Below are positions 35,565 through 47,461 of a DNA stretch of 64,000 nucleotides, in pieces. The notes under the pieces were generated by a model, which was given only the letters and a program-made list of their open reading frames with translations, made no database searches and had not been told where the DNA came from. A program made the position numbers and the translations under genes. Each line of letters begins with the position of its first letter. The first letter of the stretch is position 1. The stretch is from Entomortierella parvispora (taxonomy: Eukaryota; Mortierellomycota; Mortierellomycetes; Mortierellales; Mortierellaceae): positions 806,001-870,000 of the forward strand of contig OY752141.1 in NCBI GenBank assembly GCA_963573315.1, read 5' to 3'.

Positions 35565-38500
35565 TCACTTCACTTCCAGCTTCAGTGTCAAGATCTCAAA
35601 CGCGTGCATCACCAGCCATCCCGAAGCCTGCTCCTCTGTGTTGAAGGTCACTTCAGCTTCACTGTCCTCCAGAATGTTGCAACGCTCAATACGCAAAATG
35701 TTTAGGCCACTAGTAAACAAGAATCGAGGTTCCAATGTCAGTACATTTCCTTTTCTCTCCTCTTTCTTGAAGTCAAAAGGCGAATGAACCCATACCTCTT
35801 CAGTTTGAACATCGCTCTTCCTCCACATGCCTCGTGGAGACGGATAACGATGTGATCAGAGTCTTCTGCTCGCTTGATAGTGTCCAGGATCACGTTGTTA
35901 GCTCCCTCAACTTCAAACAAGTACATGGGCTTTAGAGCTTTTAAAGCTTTTCCAGACACAGGCCTATCGTATCGTCGTTTAAATCAGGTTATTAGATAGT
36001 GTTCTATATAAGTATGTGATTCGGGAAAACCCATGTTTCAATACAGGAGTTGCTTACCGAATGGCCAAAGGAACATTGAACTGATAAGATTCTCGCACGA
36101 CATTGGATTCATGGAAGGTGCCTTTGTGCGGCAACACAGCAAATGAGAACTCGTGGTGACCTAGACAAGGAACGTGAGTATCAGCAATAACGAATAAAGA
36201 CTGACTGAATAGTCTGATCGATGGCTTATTTCTCCCTGCATCCCAATTCCACTCTTACCCATATCGCAGTTCAGGTCCGGCGCCTTGGGTGAACGGAGCA
36301 GAGACAGACGCATCGTATTGCCGTGAGTCGAGTATCCAAACTTGCAGTCGTTGAGCAAGGCAACTCCGTATCCATGCTCTGAAAGATCAGCAAACTTGTG
36401 TCCACAGACTTCAAACTTTGCATAGTCGTGGCTGGTGTTGTACGTGGTTGGACGCCGAACAACACCAAACTGAGAATCATATGTGGCAAAATCAGAGGCA
36501 ATGTCCCAGACGAACTCGACTTTCTAAACACCATTCGATTTATAAAATATTGAGTTGGTGTCAGTTACGACTTTCCTCCTTTAAAGATGAGTTAATCTGA
36601 GTATCTTACCAGTAAGGTCCTGTTCTCGTGCCAGTCTGCCGTCATATGGAAATCGAGACGAGGTGAGGCGGCTGAAAGCACAATAGTCTGCACAGCAGTG
36701 CTGGTTGCCGTAAGAGCATGCTCCACAACGATGGAAGCCTTCAGTGGTCCGACTTCACCGAGACGGGCCTTTCCAAGGCCAGCATCTTTGCCGGTGTTAA
36801 GGTGATACATCTCAACATCCCATGCCTCCCAATATAGAGGGATATCTTCATAAAGCTTCATCTTGTTTCCCGCTTGTCCTTTAGGAATGAGCTCTCGCAT
36901 CTCACTTTTGTCGTAGAGACTGACAAGTCGACCTTGCAAGTCAAATGTCGCTTTGACCCAGCTATTCTCCAGAACTATATCCTTTCCATTTAACGAACCT
37001 AATAAGGGTTGCATCGGCTTGTCAATATTTGATGCACTGGAAAGAGCAGAGATTTTGGGTCATGTCTCTCACCTCTCACAACATCTTTGCTTGATTTGAC
37101 GTGAGAGATGTCCTGGTACTGGAAGGCACCAGTCTCAACTATCCGAAGTAATGGATTTTTTTCGTTAGTGTGCGTCATAGATCAAGGACTTGCCCGCTCA
37201 GTTACCAGACAGCAGCAAACCTCGAGCATATCCAGTATTCTTCTCGGCAGAGTACTGTTCCATGGCAACCTTTTTTATAACCGGAACCTCGATAATCTCG
37301 GAGCGAGTCCATCCGAGAGAGTTGAAAGCCACATGACCCTCAGTTCCTCCATCTGCAGCGGATGTCTGGTAAAGGGCGTCCAGACACTTATCCAGAAGCT
37401 GCTGACCTTTTATTACCAAAGGTGAATGACCAGTAAATTAGTGACTGGCATGGGTACACTAGCCTGCTTGCTCCATTGATTTTTACCTTTTGTCTCGATA
37501 TTTTTGTAGATGGATCGGGCGTCAATGTTTGCCAATTCAATTGCAGACCCGGGCAGCACGTCATGGAATTGATTGCTGAAGGAATAGAGAGCTACGGTGA
37601 GATTGAGCCCCAAGTATTATTCCACGGGTTATTGTGGGTAACTTACAGTAGCAAGTCCTTCCAGAGAAGGTCTAAATCTCCCTTTGGATATTCATGGTCG
37701 CGGCCGATACCCAAGCAAAATGTAGATGCAATCTCAACTTCGCGCAGCAAGAATTCGAGTTTTCGGTTGTACCTCTTGGTTGCAGCTTGAGAGGTGTATG
37801 TGCCACGGTGCAGCTCAAAGTACTAGAATCAAAAATCTGTTAGTGGGGAGGCTGCTTTAGGAAAGATAGATGTCCGTCAAAGCTCATTTTGTTTACCAAT
37901 TCGCCTTTCCATTCTTGCAATCCGTGGGCGTGTTTCTCAATATCTTCAAAGAAGGATTCTGCTCCACCCATATCACAGTGGGGCAAGCCGTCCTATTTGA
38001 GGAGAGTCGGGAATGACATAAATATCGGCGATTCAACATACATCCATTGGAGAGTGTATCTATACGTACAACGTCCTTCATGCGGCGAAGTCGCTCCAAC
38101 ATAGCTCTTTGAGGTCCTCCGCCACCATCTCCATTTCCATAAGGCAACAAACTCTGGTTGCTGAACGCTAGGTCACGGTTGTTCTTGATGCTGGAGTACA
38201 CTCTATATTAGCCCCTCGCCTTCAGAAAATACTGAAAATCCCTATATCATCTCCTTCATACCTTCGAACCATATCACCGACATCAGCTTGAGCAGTATAG
38301 CTATGAAAAATGACTGGAGTTAATATTAATAGAACCTGGTGGGAGTTTGACGTCCATGACACGTTCTTGCTTGCTTGTTGGTACTTACGTCTCACAAGGT
38401 GCCATGTGAGTGAGGATTTTGGTGCCATCGAGACCGACCCAGGTAAATGTCGTGTTTGGGAACTATAAACAGTCAAAATGTCAGACTCTAGTGGTTCGTC

Positions 38501-40220
38501 AAAGGAATATGGGACTCAATGGGCTTCTTTCCGTACCTTGTTGATATTGTTCCATGACAGTTTCTGGGTAAAAAAGTACTTGGCTCCAGATTGCTTGACA
38601 ATTTGTGGGAGCTGTTCAATTGTTAAAGGTGAACGGACGATATTACTCAGTACATCGCATCATCGTCTCATACAAATTCACGCGCAAAGCTTCCAGAACG
38701 ACAAAGAGATGTGCGACTTACCTGAGCCGAATATCCAAATGTGTCTGGGAGCCAGAAAATGCTGCAACGTGAACCAAAGTTCTTTTCGTAGAAACGCTGA
38801 CCGTAGAGGAATTGCCGACAAAGTGCTTCACCGCTTGGGAGGTTACAATCCATCTCCACCCAAGTAGCGCCAATGACCTGGAACCGGCCCTTCTTGGAAG
38901 CGTCCTTCACCTCTTCGAACAGCTTTGGATAGTCCTGTGCCAGCCACTCCAATTGTTGCGCTTGAGAGCACACAAAAACGTACTCTGGGTACTCTTCAAT
39001 GAGGCGTAACTGAGTGCTCCAGCTCCTAGCTGTTTTTCGGCGTGTCTCTGCATATGGCCATAACCAGGCCGTATCAATGTGACTAAAAGTGAACATATAT
39101 GCTGATGGTCAGATCCCAGGACTGTCAATAACACCTGAAAGTAGACAGGCTTTGTTCCTACCAGTTTCCTACTGCCATAACTCGATGGCCTTTAGGGGCT
39201 CCTTTCTTGGATAGGAACTCCTTTGTTATAGCAAGGCACTTTTGGAGAGCATTGTCAACGTCGAACCTGTCAAAGCTATCGATCACTTGGTTACAAGTGT
39301 AGAGAGCCTCTTGAGCACGCGCAGTGTCATTCGCAAGTTCATTAGCCATGCCAAGGACAACCTGCATATCATAGTACAACTGCCAAGCAGCTTTGTTTGG
39401 TACGGCAATCTCAACTAATGAAACACACAAGAATATCAGTTTTCTCTTTGAATCTGTCATTAGCACTATATCTTTTTCACGTCCAATACCTTGTGCCAGC
39501 CGGAAGGTCCTGTCCTCCTGCGGGGGGTTGATCATACCGTTCTGGCCAGTTCCAAACATGCCATTGCAAGCCATCTCAACGTACAAGTGTAGAGTCTCTC
39601 CTCCTTTGGCATTCTTGACAAGTGGGTATTCGATGCGTCGATCGTTTCCCTCTAGTTATGGCGAAGCAATATGTGTAAGAAGAAATGCAGCCAAACAAAG
39701 TTAACAAATGAAAAGAGCATGCAGGGGTGTCCTACTATCGCCAGTGAGGCCCTGCCTAGGGATTCCATCTGTGGACCAGACCATGGCCTCGCTGTTCGAG
39801 TCCCAGAGAAGCTCGACTTGTTCTCCAGCCCAGTCTTTTGGAATGTTGATCTTGAGCTTGAACCAATGGGTACTCTATCAATAATACAACCATGCCGTCA
39901 ATGAGGAAAAGCGTCTTTTTTCTCACGGTTGTGCATGACGAACTAAAAACCGGCAGGATCATGGTTATATTTACCCAGCTTGGTCCGAATGACATGCCTA
40001 CGGAAGCGGCTTTAAACGGCTGCCGGACGGCTTGGTCAAAGGGAATGCGATTCAGGTCCGGCACAGAGTAGACTTCAAGTTGGATGGTGTCTGCGGTGCG
40101 CTTGGAGTAGAGGCGCGAGTACAAGTTGATATCGCGGTAAAATTCAGGCGAGCTGAACTTGGCCGCCCTGTCGAGGGTAATGGAGCGCAAGAAGCGCGGC
40201 TGGGCTGTCAATGAGGCCAT
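35565..40220 (-). CDS. AMS1: Alpha-mannosidase, glycoside hydrolase family 38 (vacuolar Ams1 type)
   Basis: Nineteen exons join with every phase closing: 40220-39975, 39874-39736, 39651-39490, 39414-39162, 39082-38722, 38611-38537, 38462-38389, 38300-38262, 38202-38070, 37992-37897, 37822-37647, 37575-37487, 37406-37206, 37138-37080, 37017-36610, 36523-36259, 36160-36058, 35963-35796 and 35709-35565. The protein is 1063 aa, close to yeast Ams1. The N-terminal domain contains [16 protein letters not shown]. The catalytic domain has the zinc-binding [10 protein letters not shown] (about 268-277) and the nucleophile block [13 protein letters not shown] (Asp near 380), and ends with [11 protein letters not shown]. 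The C-terminal part is beta-rich. There is no signal peptide, as expected for Ams1, which in yeast reaches the vacuole by the Cvt/selective autophagy route and trims free oligosaccharides. It is the most intron-rich gene in the window. Confidence 0.96.
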
Positions 40221-40926
40221 GAAGCGGGAATGAGGTCAAGGAATGAATGAGAAATGAAGGAATGAATGAATGAATGAAGAATGGAGAGAAGGAAGAAAGA
40301 CAATGTTCACACGGCCCAACCCTTTTGCGTCCGTCCACCCCCAACCCCTCCCCCGCCCCCCATTTCGCGAGAAAGAGAGACAGAGAGACAGAGAGACACT
40401 GGCGCCGTGTCATTTGCATGCCGTGAGGCGCAACGCTCTCTGAGAAAAAAAAAGACGCGACTCTACGCGTTCGTCAGGTCAGGGTCTATATGTCAGGACC
40501 CTCTGGAGGATGTCCAGCCCCACCAGCCCCTGTTCTGGATCCGCTCTGTCTCTGTCTGTCAAATGTGGAGTTTACCCAGGAATCGCTCAGACAAGGAGTC
40601 AAGAGCGGGATGGAACCCGCTGTTCGCTAAAGTTACACTACTGATAGGCTGTCCATCCCAGCCTAGTTCCAAACCATGGACCATGGCCCGTCCGGTCGCC
40701 TCGAGAACAACGTGTTCTCGCGAGGCGTCCTCACTGATTACAGATACAGTACAAAATGCGGGGCCTTCCGATACTCTCCTCACTTCTTCTCATCCGCTCT
40801 GTTTGTCATCCACAGATCGCACATTGAAGTTCACTCCCACCGCCTCTTGCTTTCGCTTTGCGAGCCAAAGAGCATTTCTCCCCTCCTTCATACCCTTCAT
40901 TGGCCCTCCACCCACTCTGAACCTCA
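40221..40926. promoter_or_regulatory. Divergent promoter AMS1 / phosphate transporter
   Basis: 706 bp separate the two start codons. It holds an AATG tetranucleotide run (40261-40279) near AMS1, purine-rich GAGA units around 40370-40400, and a CT-rich leader before the transporter. I find no CACGTG Pho4-type site in it. Confidence 0.5.
40261..40279. repeat. AATG tetranucleotide microsatellite
   Basis: Nearly five AATG copies, 41 bases upstream of the AMS1 start codon and therefore probably in its leader. Confidence 0.75.
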
Positions 40927-42570
40927 ATGACTTCTGTGCCTGACGATAGCAGCATCAAAATTGATGACCATGCCAGTCCCGCACAAACTATTACCCCACC
41001 CCCATCCGATTTCGTAGAGCTGGGTCGGCAGCCTCCACCCATCGCCGATCAGTCAAAAGTCGCTCTTGCAGCCCTAGAAGAGCAACATTGGAGCTGGTTC
41101 ACGATCCGCACTCTCATCACATCGGGCACAGGCTTCTTCACCGATGCATACGACGTCTTTATTATCAACCTGGTTGTTCCCATGCTCGGCTACGTCTATT
41201 TCAAAGAGTCGGGCGGCCACATCCCTGCGGGCACAGAAGGAGCGCTCAAGGGCATGGCCTCGTTTGGAACCTTGGTTGGTCAACTCGTCTTTGGATACCT
41301 TGGGGACGCTGTCGGCCGCAAAAAGATTTATGGATTCGAGCTGCTGATTATCATCCTGGGAACACTTTGTTGTGCGATGAGCGGCTCAAACGCAAAAGGC
41401 GCGTCAGTGATCCAATATTTAACCTTTTGGCGCTTCGTTCTCGGAGTCGGCATCGGTGGTGACTACCCCATGTCTGCGACCGTCACCTCCGAGTGGGCCT
41501 CAGCTGGTCGCCGTGGCAAACTCATGTCCATCATCTTTTCGATGCAGGGCCTTGGTAACCTGATGGCTTCCGTCGTCACAATGATTATTCTCGCCAGCTT
41601 CAAATCGGCCATCATCTCGGACGTCAACTACTTGGATATTGTTTGGCGTATCTGCATCGGCGTAGGATGTATCCCCGCTGTGTCGACAGTCTATCTCAGA
41701 ATGACCATGCCCGAATCTCCGCGATATGCAATGGATGTTGAGCGTGATGTCGAAAAGGCCAACCTTGGAGTCGCCAGGGCCACCGGAGTGACTGTCGAAG
41801 ATGATCATAGCGCCAGCGCTGCCGAGATCGTAGCCAACCAGACAGCCGTTGCAGAATCGAAGGCCCAACGGAACCATCACCGCGACTTTATCGAGTACTT
41901 TTCTCATTGGGCCAATGCCAAGGTCCTAATCGGCACCTCTATGACCTGGTTCCTCCTTGACATTGCCTTCTATGGCATCTCCCTCAATCAATCCTATGTC
42001 CTCAACGCGATGGGATTTGTGGGAAACGGCACGGTCTACGATGACCTGTGGAAGACCACGATCGGAAACTTGATCGTGTCATTGCTAGGCTTTGTTCCCG
42101 GTTACTGGTTTACGGTCTTTTTAATCGACAGGATGGGTCGTAAGAGGATCCAGTTCATGGGATTTGCCATGCTGACGATCCTATTCCTCATCCTCTCGCT
42201 TGCGTTTCATAAGCTTCAAAAGATCATCCCACTCTTTGTCGCCATCTTCACCCTGGCCCAGTTCTTTTTCAACTTTGGACCAAATACGACCACGTTTGTT
42301 GTCCCTGGTGAGGTGTTCCCAACAAGAGTTCGCGCGACGGCGCATGGTATTTCGGCGGCGTCTGGCAAACTCGGAGCCATCTTGGCGACGTTTCTGTTCA
42401 ACAAGTTGGTGGAGATTGGAGGTGCTCCCGGTGATCATGCATTCTTGCCGCAGGTACTTGGGATCTTTGCGGGTATCATGGCTCTTGGATTCCTGTTTAC
42501 GTTCCTCATCCCCGAGACGAAGGGTATGTCCCTGGAGCAGATTGAGCAACGCGGCCACATCAGGACGTAG
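40927..42570 (+). CDS. PHO84: Inorganic phosphate:H+ symporter, PHO84 type (MFS)
   Basis: Single exon, 547 aa. After a 60-residue polar N-terminus, transmembrane segments begin at TSGTGFFTDAYDVFIINLV, the signature of phosphate:proton symporters (the FTDAYD aspartates). The MFS loop GYLGDAVGRKKIYG and the family motif GVGIGGDYPMSATVTSEW follow, then MPESPRYAMDVERDVEKA in the central loop, and the second half ends with PGEVFPTRVRATAHGISAAS and LIPETKGMSLEQIEQ. Twelve segments are expected and consistent with the sequence. It would import phosphate with protons at the plasma membrane; in yeast this family is induced by phosphate starvation. The intron-free structure and close PHO80-like cyclin neighbour are notable. 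Confidence 0.94.
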   Translation: MTSVPDDSSIKIDDHASPAQTITPPPSDFVELGRQPPPIADQSKVALAALEEQHWSWFTIRTLITSGTGFFTDAYDVFIINLVVPMLGYVYFKESGGHIPAGTEGALKGMASFGTLVGQLVFGYLGDAVGRKKIYGFELLIIILGTLCCAMSGSNAKGASVIQYLTFWRFVLGVGIGGDYPMSATVTSEWASAGRRGKLMSIIFSMQGLGNLMASVVTMIILASFKSAIISDVNYLDIVWRICIGVGCIPAVSTVYLRMTMPESPRYAMDVERDVEKANLGVARATGVTVEDDHSASAAEIVANQTAVAESKAQRNHHRDFIEYFSHWANAKVLIGTSMTWFLLDIAFYGISLNQSYVLNAMGFVGNGTVYDDLWKTTIGNLIVSLLGFVPGYWFTVFLIDRMGRKRIQFMGFAMLTILFLILSLAFHKLQKIIPLFVAIFTLAQFFFNFGPNTTTFVVPGEVFPTRVRATAHGISAASGKLGAILATFLFNKLVEIGGAPGDHAFLPQVLGIFAGIMALGFLFTFLIPETKGMSLEQIEQRGHIRT

Positions 42571-43980
42571 TCGTCAACTGGGAACATATTAGTTATTTTT
42601 ACCCGTTCTCATGTACAGGACTATAAAACTCGTCTCTTCAAAAAGACACAGGGGTAGACAAAGCCTTTCGTGTTTGTTTTGGAGAAAGAAACGAGTGTCG
42701 CGTTTTTTCTCTCTCTCTTTGGATTCTAGTTCAAAGGAAGTGGCGTGTGCAGCAAGGAGAGAGTTTGGGGGCGCGTCTGTGCTTGGCCCTTGTTTGGCCA
42801 GGGGCACTGTGAATGTCAACAATCAAAGTGGACGGACGGGCGAGGACAGAGAAATGAAAGAGCACTTTGCAGTGTTTGCAGGGACCTTTGCCGTTGTGAC
42901 GCCGGAGTGTGGACACAGGGTGGCGAAAGAAGGAGGAAAAAGGACGACAGGAGTCCGCTTGGGACACCAATCAATCCGAGCCATCGATCCACACGCTCCT
43001 GGTGGTGCAGTAGGGCGTGGTGTGTGCTTGCGGTCAACACCGCCTGGTCGGTCTTTGGTGGGAAGATCTGCCCGCCTCAGTCCCCTTCCCATTGCGCGTG
43101 TCATGGACTGATCGGATGTTTCAACTCGACGACTGCCCCATTAGCCCCTCTTTTCTCTCGTTCTTTGAGCCTCCAGGCTCTCTCTGGCAGTGTTTTTGGG
43201 CCTGTGCCTCTTTACCAACATCATAATTTGGTCGATTTCCCCGGGGAAGAGGAACAAAGAAGACGAAATGACAGTGTCGACACGCCACAAACGGCTGGCC
43301 TCTCCATGTGCAGTGGTTCCTTTCTCGAAGGGACGCGCAAAAGGATTCAATCTCCTTTGCCTCAGATCAGGCAGATCAGGCAGATCAGGCAGATCAGGTC
43401 GATTGAGCAGCGCAGAAGAAGAGGAGGAAATGAACAAAAAAAATCCTTCTCAAGGAAAAGAAAACAATAATGAAAAATCACACACACACACACACACGCA
43501 GCATCCACACACACCGCAGACGCAGAAATCCCTTCCCTTTCCACCGCGCGGTCCTTTTCTGTCTCTGTTTTTTTTCTTCTCTCTCTCTCTCTCTCTTTCT
43601 CTCTTCATCTCTGCATCATCCCCATCCGCCGTTTCCTTCAGTCCTTTTCATCCTTTGGTCCATCCCCATTCTTTGCCTCTTTGCCACCGTTCTTTTCTCT
43701 CCCCCCTCCTCTCCTCTCTTTCTTCTCTCTCCGTCCCTTACCCCATCCTTGCTATCTCCGTCTCTTGTCTCTCCGTCTCTGTCTCTCTGCGTGTCAACAG
43801 TCCATCAATCAATCCTCTTCCCTCTTTTGCAACTTGTAATTACCACGTTCTCTTCACAGTCGTCAACGAGTCCTCCATCAAGAACTCTTTCATCTCGAGC
43901 CAGGACCAGGACAAGAACCAGGACCAGGATATATCATCGACCAGGCTTCGCCACCTCTTGCACTCAGCCATCGCCTCATC
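42571..43980. other. Intergenic: phosphate transporter to cyclin, 1.4 kb
   Basis: No gene supported. It contains a perfect 4 x 9-bp tandem repeat (43363-43398), CA runs (about 43484-43500) and a long CT-rich tract with TC dinucleotides (about 43570-43600). These look like the promoter and leader of the cyclin gene. Confidence 0.5.
43363..43398. repeat. 9-bp tandem repeat (CAGATCAGG x4)
   Basis: Four perfect contiguous copies of CAGATCAGG, about 580 bp upstream of the cyclin start codon. Confidence 0.9.
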
Positions 43981-45510
43981 ATGCATACCCTCGACCTCTC
44001 CATCCACCCCGTCAACTCGACCCTGAAAATGCTGGCTAGCTTGCTCGAGCGCATCACCACCGCCAATGACAAGATCAAGCAATCCCTGCCAGAGCCAGAA
44101 TCGCCCATGGTCATGACTCCTGCTCAGCATCAGATCCATACCTCGTTCACTAGGTTCCATGCCCGGTCCATTCCCTCCATCAGCATCAACGCCTATCTCA
44201 CTCGTATCCTCAAATACTGCCCTTGCGCAAACGAATGCTTCTTGAGCTTGCTGGTCTACTTTGACAGGATGGCGCGCAATGTAGAAGAGATCACTGGGGG
44301 CGAAGGGCGGCAGTTCTCGATCGACAGCTATAATATCCACCGCTTGATCATTGCCGGCATCATGGTCTCTGCAAAATACTTTTCGGATGTCTTCTTCACA
44401 AACTCGCGCTACGCAAAGGTACAGGCAGACACATCTTAGCACTTCCCCTCCACACCCACACACACACACCCATTCCTTACTTTGCTAGCCTTCTTTGTGC
44501 CCCTCTGTTCTTTTGTAACGGCTCATTCGCCTTGTTTGTTATGGTTGCTTCAGGATTTTGTCGACGTGGATATCAAACGTTGGAGTGATTAGCTAACGGG
44601 CTCGAGTTTGGAACCTTTCATGAGGAAAGCGTATCGTTCACACGTTTTGGTCTTATTGTTTCTGCTTCTTTTGGAGCTCAACCCCACACAGATTGCCCGG
44701 ATCCCCTGCACAGTACCCACCCCGAGTGGTTGGACTGCAGAATGGAAAAATAGAAAAAGGGAAAACTAATCTCTAATCTTTTGCCCTTGATCTCTCGTCT
44801 GCTAGGTTGGAGGCTTGCCAGTATCAGAACTGAACCAACTCGAGGTGGAGTTCCTGACCTTGAACAACTTTGCGCTGGCCATCTCGATCGAAGAGCTCCA
44901 GACATATGGCGACCAATTGATGAAGCATTGGATGTGCGAAGAAGTAGCAAACAGGGATCCAGAGGACGAAACACCTTCGCCTGCAGTGCCCTCAGCACCA
45001 ACACCAACACCCCCTTCCAATGAAAGAGAATACAATGGCGATGCGGAGCAAGGCAGAGGAAGCCAAAGGCACCCTGAGCACCATGACTCTAGATACGAAT
45101 CCTCCTCGAGGTCATCTCCATCACAAAAACAGCCATCTCAACATCAGCACCAAGACAACATTCGCAGGGAAGCCAGACAGGATGACCATTATCACCACCG
45201 ACAGGCTCAGCATAGACAAGATTACAGGAACAATTCTCATGCAAGTGAGCCCCGTCACGACCAGCGGAAAGAGCACCGACAAGATCAAGGGCGCGATTAC
45301 CGGCAGGATCCACATCACCAGGCCTCGTCCCACGTTCATCAACAACATTCCCACCAATACCATCATAGACAAGGGCAAGAGCCAAGTTCGGATCGGTCAT
45401 ACATGACGGATAGACCAAGTCGTTATCAAACGCCCCCTAACGCTCCCGTTACACCGACAGAGATGACCCACGCCACCAGCAGACTTGCTGCACCGTCACC
45501 CATCCACTAG
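43981..45510 (+). CDS. PHO80/PCL-type cyclin
   Basis: Two exons, 43981-44418 and 44806-45510, give 380 aa; the 387-nt intron is long for this genome. The cyclin box covers about 45-175: FHARSIPSISINAYLTRILK, YCPCANECFLSLLVYFDRM, then FSIDSYNIHRLIIAGIMVSA, KYFSDVFFTNSRYAKVGGLP and LNQLEVEFLTLNNFALAIS. These are the hallmark blocks of the Pho80-like group (compare PxISIxxYLxRIxKY and NxxYAKVGGL). These cyclins activate the Pho85 CDK; Pho80-Pho85 represses phosphate-starvation genes in yeast. After the box, a 180-residue tail rich in His, Gln, Arg and Ser is predicted disordered. Whether it is Pho80 itself or another Pcl cannot be told by eye. Confidence 0.88.
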
Positions 45511-45836
45511 CTGGAGACAAAAAGAAAAAAAAAATTGATAAAAAAAACACCCATCCGCATAACCATCTGCGCATCTGCATATTGATGATAAGAGGAGGCC
45601 CAGACCATGATTGATTTTGTCCTTGCTGCTTTGTTTTGGGTCCGTGAGCCCAAAGCGCCAGTGTCTGGAACTAGCAAGGAGAGGAAGAGAGGACGTGGTT
45701 CCTATGCTCACCTCTCAGCGCACTGGCCGCAGCCAGTGACTGTGTTTGTTCATGGTACATGGAAGGTTGAAGAACACAAAAAAGACCACGACTCTCATTC
45801 CTCTTTCCTTCTTACCCACAAGACATTTAAATCGCC
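45511..45836. other. Intergenic between cyclin and TTC4/Cns1
   Basis: 326 bases of 3' region and promoter; nothing else seen. Confidence 0.5.
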
Positions 45837-47235
45837 ATGGCGACCCTCATCCCCGACGACGGCATCAGACGATCAAAGACAGGAATTCCTTTGCCAGGAC
45901 CTGAAAAGCCCCAGCGTCCGGACTGGGCTCTGGACGAGAAGGATCTGCACAAGTCCATGGACTCTGTGCCTTTGTTCATGAACTCTCTTCCAGAGGACGC
46001 CCAGGACAATCCCCTCATTCAGGCTCTCCAGGACCTGGCTTATGACGGAACCCCAGAAGGTAATCCCCTTCTACATTTATGTTCGAGTAGAAGCAATGGA
46101 CCCGTTTCTCCATTCTCAGACAAAAGGCATTGTTTTCCCTAACGTGAATTTTTTTCTTTTTACCCCCTTTTTTTTTTCTGTGGAGGGTAGAGGTGGCCGA
46201 AAACTTCAAGAACCAAGGAAATGAATGCTTCAAGCAGGGAAAAAAGTTTTACAAGGATGCACTCGTCTTTTATACCAACGGAATTGATGTCGCCTGCAAG
46301 GATGACAAGTTGAACGAAACTCTTTATGTGAACCGCGCCGCATGCAATTTGCATTTTGGTAAGAAAAAAACACAAGTGGCCGGGATGGACAAGGAAGCTC
46401 TACAGAAAGAAGAGAATACAAGGATGGACGGAGAGGGTCAAGGAGAGGGACATTATCCATTAGCGAGGAGTGTCTTCCTTTCTAACCCTTTTCTTTTCTT
46501 TTTCTTGGAATCGCAGGTAATTACCGTAAGGTATTGACAGACTGCGCTCACGCATTGAAGTTGAACGCCAAGAACGTTAAAGCTCTTTTCCGATCGGCCA
46601 AGGCCCTGTTCGCATTGGAGATGTTCCCAGAGGCCATTGACTGCTGTGAACACGCCTTGAACCTGGATCCCGACAACCAACCTGTCAAGGATGAGCAGGC
46701 CAAGATCAAAAAGGAATTTGAACATCGGGAAGCGATTCGAAAGGCCCGGGAACTGCGGGAACAGCAGATTAGGGAAAAGAAGATGAAGATTGAGAGTGCA
46801 TTGGAGAAGCGCAAGATCCGAACGGCGGCCACGCCTGGCTTTAAGCCAGATCACCCACACGAGATCCAGTTGGTTGAGGAGACGGATCAGATCACGGTGC
46901 CCACTTTTTTCTTGTACCCAGAGCACAATGATTCGGATCTCATCCAGGCGTTTAATGAACAGGACACGATTGGAGACCAGCTCGCAGAGATCTTTTATGA
47001 ACCTGCACCCTGGGACCCAGAACACACATATAGACCAGAGACTGTCCAAGTGTACTTTGAGACGGAGGATAATGGCGGCAACATTGGATTGATGAAGGTG
47101 GGCTCGAACGTCAAGTTCTTGACTGTGCTGACCCACTCTAAGCACGTTCTCCGGGATGGTATTGCCAGGTTTATTGTTGTGCCCAAAGCGGAGAGCCAAT
47201 GGAAGAAGGACTGGTTGGCAAAGTACGGAAAATAA
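45837..47235 (+). CDS. CNS1: Hsp90 co-chaperone, TTC4/Cns1 family TPR protein
   Basis: Three exons, 45837-46059, 46191-46358 and 46517-47235, join in phase, 369 aa, near yeast Cns1 and human TTC4. The N-terminus has PLFMNSLPEDAQDNPLIQAL, typical of the family. Three TPR units follow (about 80-190): VAENFKNQGNECFKQGKKFY, ETLYVNRAACNLHFGNYRKV, and ALKLNAKNVKALFRSAKALF, with the clamp-type Lys/Asn positions that bind the MEEVD tail of Hsp90. A charged helix (HREAIRKARELREQQIREKK) and the C-terminal wheel-like domain (YPEHNDSDLIQAF to VPKAESQWKKDWLAKYGK) complete it. It assists Hsp90/Hsp70 and translation elongation factor folding in yeast; location is cytosolic. Confidence 0.93.
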
Positions 47236-47264
47236 GAGGTGAATAAAACCATTATAAAATCCGT

Positions 47265-47270
47265 CACGTG
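47265..47270. promoter_or_regulatory. E-box GTCACGTGA upstream of bL17m
   Basis: GTCACGTGAT lies about 195 bp upstream of the bL17m ATG and 30 bp past the Cns1 stop. It matches the RTCACGTG core bound by Cbf1-class bHLH factors; binding is inferred. Confidence 0.4.
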
Positions 47271-47461
47271 ATGTCTCGGAGAGAGTAAACAGCGGCTTGT
47301 GACAGCCACCGTTGTCTCGACATGCGCATTCATTTCAATCACCCGTTCCTGGCCCCTCTCTTCATTCTCATTCGACAAAAGACATTGACTGTGTGGTGTA
47401 GCCTTCCTTCTCTCTCCCCTCTCTTCATTTTCCACCCTTCCTCCCCATCTATATACACAAC

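Noticed and set aside
43363-43398. Short direct repeats considered as a CRISPR-like array
   Set aside because: Nine-base contiguous units without spacers in a eukaryotic genome; a simple minisatellite.
43470-44039. Ser/Leu/Pro-rich plus-strand frame before the cyclin
   Set aside because: Produced by the CT-dinucleotide tract of the leader; out of frame with the cyclin.
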